Source of the DNA: Hyphomicrobiales bacterium
Lineage (GTDB): Bacteria > Pseudomonadota > Alphaproteobacteria > Rhizobiales > Rhizobiaceae
NCBI GenBank assembly: GCA_900471925.1
Contig: UCGV01000017.1
Location: 143,108 to 207,107, forward strand
Direction of reading: 5' to 3'
DNA length: 64,000 nucleotides
Shown here: piece by piece, positions 59,050-64,000 of the stretch
Position numbering within the stretch: position 1 is the stretch's first letter
Layout of the letters: each line of letters starts with the position of its first letter
The notes under the pieces: generated by a model
What the model saw: the letters and a program-made list of their open reading frames with translations, nothing else
The model's database searches: none
What the model was told of the DNA's origin: nothing
Program-made: the position numbers and the translations under genes

Positions 59050-61854
59050 CTACGCTAACCGGTCATTAGCGTCGTCATCTTGCAGCCCCTCTTCGCGCAG
59101 TGGATCGCGCGCACGATCGGCAAATTCGCGCAGAAACGCTTTTGAACTATCTTCGGTCAGGCGCTCAGAGAGAGTTCCGATCAAGAGCTTGACATCCTCA
59201 TTCAGCTCCATCGGATCGAGCGAGCCTGCGTCCGCCTGCTCAAAGATTGCGTCGTTCAAGGCCTTGATGTCCGAACCGAAAGCGCCACGGACCTCCTGGC
59301 GCCGCAGGATGGCTGACGCCGGGAGATTTTCAGTCTCCTCCTGAAAATGCGAAGCGCGTGGCGCTCGATTACGAGGTCCGCGCGGAGAGCCCGGATAGAC
59401 ACTGCGGTCCAACTTCGCCTGATCTATCTCGATATCGACGTCGTCAACCTGGGTGGAAGCGGAAGCCCGCGCGGCGGCAGAGTTTCCTCGGCGGCCGCCG
59501 GTTCCAGCGGGGTGCTTCTTCTCCGCCGTTGTATGCTCTTCATCTCGCAATTCCTCCTCGGTCCGCCCCGCCTCGCGCGTTTCGTCGAGATCCAGACGAT
59601 GACGGAGCTCGTCGAGCGACGAAATATAGACGTGACGCACGCCCTCCTTGACGATGAAACGAATGCTTTGTGGCTGCTGCGGCCGGGTGACGACGCTCAA
59701 ATCCATCTCCATCCCAGGGGCCGGCGAGTAGTTCTCCTTTCTCCTTGGTGGCGCGGTTTCAAGCTGCGGCGCGCCTGGCGTGAGGGCTTCGCTGTCGGCA
59801 ATCGTCCATTCGACCGGCTGTATGCATGGTTTGGTCACCGGCTTGAACTTCCGGACCTTCGAGAACATCCGCTCGCCGCCGGAATCGAGCTTCATGATGC
59901 GCATGAGCGGCATGCCGGTGACCTGGAGGATCGCCTCCTCCGGCTTCATCATCATCAATGTGTTGACGGGAAGCAGGTCGACCGACACCGGCACCTTGGA
60001 GATTGAACGCTGCCTTCGACCATGGCGATGGGAGTAAGAGGACTGTTCAACCCACTCCGTCGTCCTGCCGGCTGCAGCCGAGACGGCGGCCGCGTCCTCC
60101 TGGTTCTGGAAGTTCATGAACAGCTTGATCGACGACGCGCCCATCAGGATCTTCTGCCCGGACCGCTGATACAATCGTTCGAGCTGCGCACCGTCCTGCA
60201 GGATAAAGACGAAGCGCACACCGTTCTTGCGGATCAATGGCGCAAGCGTCAGGACGGTGTCTATGCGCCCGCCATTGCCAAACTCGTCGAGCATCATCAG
60301 CACTTCGTGCTCGCCGTTCCGCAACGGTCCCATCTGTACGAGCTTGTCGGCCATTTGCTGGATGAACATCGAAATCAGCCGCTCGTAGATCTGCATCGCA
60401 TTCCAATCGGCCTGAACGAAGATCGCCAGCTTCCGTTTTCTGATCGTGTCGATTGGGATCGTGGTGATGGAGGTCAACGCCTCGACGAGTGGATTCTGCA
60501 GAAAATTAAGCTTGGCGACGATCTCTGCCGCGATCCCCTCGCCCAGTTTTTCGTGCCGGCCCGCGAACTTGGTCAGCTGCATGCGGGTCTGATCGGAAAG
60601 AACGGCCTCGTAGTTCTCCAGGAGCTGGATGATCGCCTTGCGCTCGTCCGACATCGAATTGAGGATGCGGTAGAGCTCGCTCAGCGATTTTCGGGTGTCA
60701 GGGCATTCGAGCACGAAGCCAAGCATGGCCGTCAGCAATATCCTGGCGCTCTCTTCCCAGAAGTCGGAGGAATCGGAGCGCAGACGCTCTGGCAACAGCA
60801 TCTGCGTCAGCTTCTGCAGGTCGGTGATGCGCTGGTTCGGGTCGGCGCTGATGAGGTCGAGAGGATTATAGCCGTCCGTAAATTTCGATCCCGGCGCCAG
60901 CAGGAAAATCTCGTAGCCCTGGTCCTTCAAATAACCGGACGTCTCCTCGAACAGTTCGCCGCTCATGTCGAGGACCATCTGCGATCCCTTAAAACTCATC
61001 ATCGTCGGAATGACGAAGCCCCGCGACTTGCCCTGTCCCGGCGAGCCGATGACCATCACATGCTGGTCGCCGTCGTTGCGCAGAAGAAGGCCCTGCTTGA
61101 GGCCGAGGACGATACCGTGCTTGTCGCGCAGCCGGAAATCGGCGGCATCCTTCAAGGTCGCCAACCGCGCCTTGCCCATGATCATGCGCTGGCGTTTCTG
61201 GATTGCCGCCCCGATTGGAAACCCAACCAGGGCTCCAGCAGCCGCAAGACCGCCGAGCGCCGCAAAAATTGTCTGCCGCGACGGTCGCTGAAAGTTACCA
61301 GACGCGTCGGTGTAACCAAAGGGCGCCTGATACATCGCCGCAAAATGAGCGTCATAATAGTCCGCTACTCCGGCTAACCCACCGGCCTTGCTTGCAACGA
61401 GATAAAAGACGATTCCGTAAACAATGACGCCGGCATAGGCGCCAGCAAAGATCAGCGCCGTATGGGCAATCAGGGTGAACATCGACCTCACATGCAGCAG
61501 GTAGAGGATTTTGCGCGACAGAGCCCTGCCGCCTTTCAACATCCAGAGGCTCAGCAGGAAAAACAGAAACGGCGAGGCCAGGACCAGAGCCAGGATCAAG
61601 AGCCCGACGGTGTTTCGCGCGCGGATAACCGACCATGTGTAGGCAATACTGTCGAGAATGCGGGCCTGGGCAACATAATCGTAATAGGATGTCGATCCGA
61701 AGGATGTGACATAGGCGTCGTAGATGAGCGTGAAGAACAGCAACCATATCAACGCGGCGCCGAGAACGGCGACCGGGAATGTGAAGGCCGAGACCTCCTG
61801 AAACTTTGTCCACTTCGGACGTTCAGCCTCTGCGTCCGTGGATACGTTTGCCAT
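59050..61854 (-). CDS. virD4: Type IV secretion coupling protein (VirD4/TraG)
   Basis: A 934-residue coupling ATPase that links the relaxosome to the secretion channel. Two to four N-terminal membrane helices lie within residues 35-230. Walker A is GSPGQGKSRG, Walker B is VLMMLDEFGNGGR. The motor domain continues to about 650; the C-terminal 280 residues are charged and likely disordered (TRPQQPQS, RTEEELRDEEHTT, then a basic region). This tail is longer than in Ti VirD4 (about 650 residues). The ATG at 61854 follows GAGGTGGACG and overlaps the virB11 gene by 32 bp; a longer frame runs further into virB11. Confidence 0.93.
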   Translation of the reverse strand: MANVSTDAEAERPKWTKFQEVSAFTFPVAVLGAALIWLLFFTLIYDAYVTSFGSTSYYDYVAQARILDSIAYTWSVIRARNTVGLLILALVLASPFLFFLLSLWMLKGGRALSRKILYLLHVRSMFTLIAHTALIFAGAYAGVIVYGIVFYLVASKAGGLAGVADYYDAHFAAMYQAPFGYTDASGNFQRPSRQTIFAALGGLAAAGALVGFPIGAAIQKRQRMIMGKARLATLKDAADFRLRDKHGIVLGLKQGLLLRNDGDQHVMVIGSPGQGKSRGFVIPTMMSFKGSQMVLDMSGELFEETSGYLKDQGYEIFLLAPGSKFTDGYNPLDLISADPNQRITDLQKLTQMLLPERLRSDSSDFWEESARILLTAMLGFVLECPDTRKSLSELYRILNSMSDERKAIIQLLENYEAVLSDQTRMQLTKFAGRHEKLGEGIAAEIVAKLNFLQNPLVEALTSITTIPIDTIRKRKLAIFVQADWNAMQIYERLISMFIQQMADKLVQMGPLRNGEHEVLMMLDEFGNGGRIDTVLTLAPLIRKNGVRFVFILQDGAQLERLYQRSGQKILMGASSIKLFMNFQNQEDAAAVSAAAGRTTEWVEQSSYSHRHGRRQRSISKVPVSVDLLPVNTLMMMKPEEAILQVTGMPLMRIMKLDSGGERMFSKVRKFKPVTKPCIQPVEWTIADSEALTPGAPQLETAPPRRKENYSPAPGMEMDLSVVTRPQQPQSIRFIVKEGVRHVYISSLDELRHRLDLDETREAGRTEEELRDEEHTTAEKKHPAGTGGRRGNSAAARASASTQVDDVDIEIDQAKLDRSVYPGSPRGPRNRAPRASHFQEETENLPASAILRRQEVRGAFGSDIKALNDAIFEQADAGSLDPMELNEDVKLLIGTLSERLTEDSSKAFLREFADRARDPLREEGLQDDDANDRLA

Positions 61855-62872
61855 CTTCGTCCACCTCGTCTGCAAAATAGATCTCGCTGACACCGCGGCC
61901 GCCGGCGGCATCGCTCTTCTTCAACTGGACCACGATCGGGATGATCGAGCGGATGTAGCGGATGATGTCGTCACGCTCCATGCGGACATTGCTGTTAAGG
62001 ACCAGCGTCGACAGTCGGTTGAAGGCATGGTGTGGGGAGTTCGCGTGGATGGTCGACATCGAGCCCGGATGACCAGTGTTGATCGCATTCAGGAAGTCGA
62101 AGGCCTCGTCGCCACGCAGTTCGCCCATGAAGATCCGGTCTGGTCTGAGACGCAGTGCGGAAGCCAAAAGGTCTGTCATCGTGACCCTAGCCTCGCCCTG
62201 GGCACCCTTCGAGACCAGCAACGAGACGACGTTTTCCTGGCGGGGTTCCAGCTCGGCCGTATCCTGCATGAGGATGAAACGCTCATGGTTTGGGATCGCC
62301 GTGAGCATCGTATTGAGGAATGTCGTTTTGCCGGTGGAGGTGCCGCCGGCGATCAACATGCTGCGATGATTGGCGGCCGCGAGCTCCAGAAACGCACGCG
62401 CCTTCCCAATACGCAGCAGGCGCGACAACTCGATATCGACATCGTCGATGTAGTCGTCTCCCGTGACCTTGGTGAAGCGGAAGGCTCCCGCTTTCTCATA
62501 ATCGTCGAGATCGAAGCGCCGGATAAACTGCTTGCGGATCGAAAAGGCGTGGCCAGTGGCAGAGGTGGGGTTGAGCACGAACTGGACGCGCTCGCCGTTG
62601 GTGAGCGTTGCCGAAAGCAGCGGATTCTCAGCATTGATGGTTTGCTTGGTGAACGACGCCGCGCGCGACGCCATATGGCGGATCGCCTCCTGATCCAGCC
62701 CATCGATCTGCTGCCTGACCATGCTGAGCTGGCCGATCCGCTCGAGCCAGATCTCGTTGCTGCGCTGACAGGAAATCTCGACCACCGCGGGATCGTCGAG
62801 AAATTGCCTGATTGGTTCAAGCGCCTCGGAAAGAAAGTGCTGCTCGGCGGAGATCGATGGGTGCGCGTTCAT
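61823..62872 (-). CDS. virB11: Type IV secretion ATPase VirB11
   Basis: A 349-residue hexameric ATPase of the T4SS. It has an N-terminal domain to about 130, then Walker A in GGTSTGKTTFL, the Asp box region ILMQDTAELEPRQ, Walker B-like RPDRIFMGELRGDEA and the His box in NTGHPGSMSTIHAN. It drives pilus assembly and substrate transfer together with VirB4 and VirD4. The ATG at 62872 overlaps the virB10 stop codon by 4 bp. The order virB10-virB11-virD4 is that of classical VirB-type systems. Confidence 0.95.
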   Translation of the reverse strand: MNAHPSISAEQHFLSEALEPIRQFLDDPAVVEISCQRSNEIWLERIGQLSMVRQQIDGLDQEAIRHMASRAASFTKQTINAENPLLSATLTNGERVQFVLNPTSATGHAFSIRKQFIRRFDLDDYEKAGAFRFTKVTGDDYIDDVDIELSRLLRIGKARAFLELAAANHRSMLIAGGTSTGKTTFLNTMLTAIPNHERFILMQDTAELEPRQENVVSLLVSKGAQGEARVTMTDLLASALRLRPDRIFMGELRGDEAFDFLNAINTGHPGSMSTIHANSPHHAFNRLSTLVLNSNVRMERDDIIRYIRSIIPIVVQLKKSDAAGGRGVSEIYFADEVDEDGKRIHGRRG

Positions 62873-64000
62873 TTGCCCACCTTCTTTCGGCGCAGCCGTT
62901 CGAACGCCTCGCGCACAGGGTCCGGATAAAGATTCGAGAAATCCAGGTCCCGGGTGACAAAGACGGTGATGTCGGAGCCTTGGGCGATGTGGATCGTCGG
63001 GCGGATGTTGCGGCTGTCCTGGAAAGCTTCCGTCGCAAGTTGCTGGATGCTGGACGCGATCGTCTCCGCCGCGATCTCGCGCGCCCGGTCTTGCGAGGTG
63101 GTTCCGTTATTCTGCGGAATGCTGGTCACGCTTCCGTCCGTGTTGACCACCGTGATATTTCGATCCTGTTTCTGACCGAGTTGAGCAATGTATTGGGTGA
63201 CCCCGCCGATCATCGTCATCAGCGCTGGTGGCCCGAACCGCTCCCAGTATTTCCGGTCGACGAGACCTGTCATGCCGGAGCGGCCGAGACGATCCGTGCC
63301 GTAAGAGCCAAGCTGGACAGAAACACCGTCGCCACGAATCATGCGCGTCCACACGATGAACAGGCGCTCCTGCCCGCGTTCGACACCGGATTTATAGTCG
63401 CCAATCAGCGAGGAGCCGGCAGGAATGAGGATCCGCCGGCCGTCGAAGGAGTAGACATCCTCCCGAACGATCGCTTTCACCATACCGGCGAGATCCGAAT
63501 TGATCGCCGTCTCCAACGTGCCGCGGATCATCGTGCCCTGTGGGATCCAGGCATCGATACGGCGGTTCTCGGCGGCAACCGACACCTCTACCCCCTGCCC
63601 TCCCATGGCCTTCAGGAAGGCACGATCGCCATCGACAGCACCACTTGCATCCGAGGCTGCGCCAGCAGGCGTGCTTGTCGAGCCGTTCGCGCCGAACAAT
63701 CCTGCTCCCGTAGCGTCGGGCGAGGCGCTTGCGGCCCCGCCTGCGCGTTCCGACTGATCGAAGACGACGGCCGTGGAGCGCACGCGCTCAAGCAGTTTTG
63801 CCTGCCGGGCGAGCTCGATGCACTTAGGATCGTCAGGATTTTTGCCTCTCGTGCAATCGACATCGACCGGAGGCGTTATCTGGGCCGGCGCCGGGATGAC
63901 GGGCGCCGGTGGCGGGGGTGGCGGAGGGGGTGGCGCCTCCGGCACCTGCACCGTCGGCAAGGGTGGCGGCGCTGGCGGATTGAAGCCTTCGTTTCTAGGC
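62869..64000 (-). CDS. virB10: Type IV secretion protein VirB10 (5' end beyond the window)
   Basis: The visible 377 codons cover the C-terminal part of VirB10, which spans both membranes and forms the outer-membrane core channel. A proline-rich linker (VPEAPPPPPPPPPAPVIPAP) is followed by the TrbI/VirB10 domain with RIDAWIPQGTMIRGTLETAI, shown by IPQGTMIRG, and AGSSLIGDYKSGV and later RSGMTGLVDRKY. The reading frame stays open to the right edge (the last visible codons read upstream encode PRNEGFNPPAPPP), so the membrane helix and start lie outside. A TTG near 63960 is not taken as the start. Confidence 0.93.
   Translation of the reverse strand, partial: PRNEGFNPPAPPPLPTVQVPEAPPPPPPPPPAPVIPAPAQITPPVDVDCTRGKNPDDPKCIELARQAKLLERVRSTAVVFDQSERAGGAASASPDATGAGLFGANGSTSTPAGAASDASGAVDGDRAFLKAMGGQGVEVSVAAENRRIDAWIPQGTMIRGTLETAINSDLAGMVKAIVREDVYSFDGRRILIPAGSSLIGDYKSGVERGQERLFIVWTRMIRGDGVSVQLGSYGTDRLGRSGMTGLVDRKYWERFGPPALMTMIGGVTQYIAQLGQKQDRNITVVNTDGSVTSIPQNNGTTSQDRAREIAAETIASSIQQLATEAFQDSRNIRPTIHIAQGSDITVFVTRDLDFSNLYPDPVREAFERLRRKKVGK

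Noticed and set aside
60022..61377. Plus-strand frame of 451 codons opposite virD4
   Set aside because: It is the complement of the coupling protein's motor domain and has no ribosome binding site or recognisable domain. The same applies to the frame at 61838-62929 opposite virB11.
1..64000. Insertion sequences, tRNA genes and CRISPR arrays
   Set aside because: No transposase with DDE motifs, no cloverleaf-like segment and no regularly spaced repeats were recognised by reading; a dedicated search could still find short remnants.

Overview
The window reads as accessory DNA from a member of the Rhizobiaceae (Rhizobium, Sinorhizobium or Agrobacterium type), most likely a conjugative plasmid, or an integrative element beside chromosomal sequence. 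The evidence is a VirB/VirD4-type transfer region with a large HPHLH-motif relaxase and VirC1/VirC2-like accessory proteins, many ABC uptake systems each paired with a regulator, and a pyruvate kinase/DUF1036 gene pair of rhizobial type. No rRNA, tRNA or CRISPR array was seen.

Layout. (1) 1-137: start of a TetR regulator. (2) 587-13643: a catabolic regulon. On the minus strand it holds GntR, SDR, an HdrD-like Fe-S protein, a [2Fe-2S] ferredoxin, a ferredoxin reductase, a DHDPS-like aldolase, an MHS-type MFS transporter, a PhyH-type dioxygenase and a chemoreceptor. A polar amino-acid ABC transporter diverges from it. Both promoter regions carry the same 13-bp-spaced CATGTCAA repeats, probably the GntR operator. 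(3) 13712-15885: a small serine hydrolase and L-serine dehydratase. (4) 16535-23992: an FAD oxidoreductase and LysR, diverging from an SsuABC/TauABC-like transporter followed by an SDR and an aldehyde dehydrogenase. (5) 24084-26585: HxlR, a membrane protein and a YtfG-like NAD(P)-binding protein. (6) 27493-36910: a LysR gene, the frameshifted remnant of a dehalogenase-like hydrolase, an AraC regulator, and a carbohydrate operon (two sugar isomerase/epimerases, a Gfo/Idh/MocA dehydrogenase and a complete CUT1 ABC transporter). (7) 37640-45072: intact pyruvate kinase with a broken DUF1036 gene, a complete dehalogenase-like hydrolase whose 3' part is repeated in region 6, LeuCD-type dehydratase, a DctA-like symporter and an Asp/Glu-type racemase.

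(8) 45276-64000: the mobility region. It starts with a membrane protein carrying an N-terminal HTH-like segment, an alpha/beta hydrolase and a degenerate HAD protein. A minus-strand relaxosome operon follows (membrane protein, ParA/VirC1-like, RHH/VirC2-like, accessory protein, relaxase). A divergent plus-strand operon encodes exported proteins: three SNase-fold proteins that appear to lack catalytic residues, a lipoprotein, a membrane-anchored protein and a TrbM-like protein. An XRE regulator, a protein with a CxC/CPFH cysteine-histidine cluster and a PD-(D/E)XK-like end, and a virB10-virB11-virD4 operon complete it; virB10 runs off the window.

The catabolic modules look like independently acquired cargo. 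The paralogous hydrolase blocks and the truncated, frameshifted DUF1036 gene mark recombination junctions. The least explained parts are the PhyH/ferredoxin/HdrD regulon and the exported-protein and HTH-membrane modules of the transfer region.
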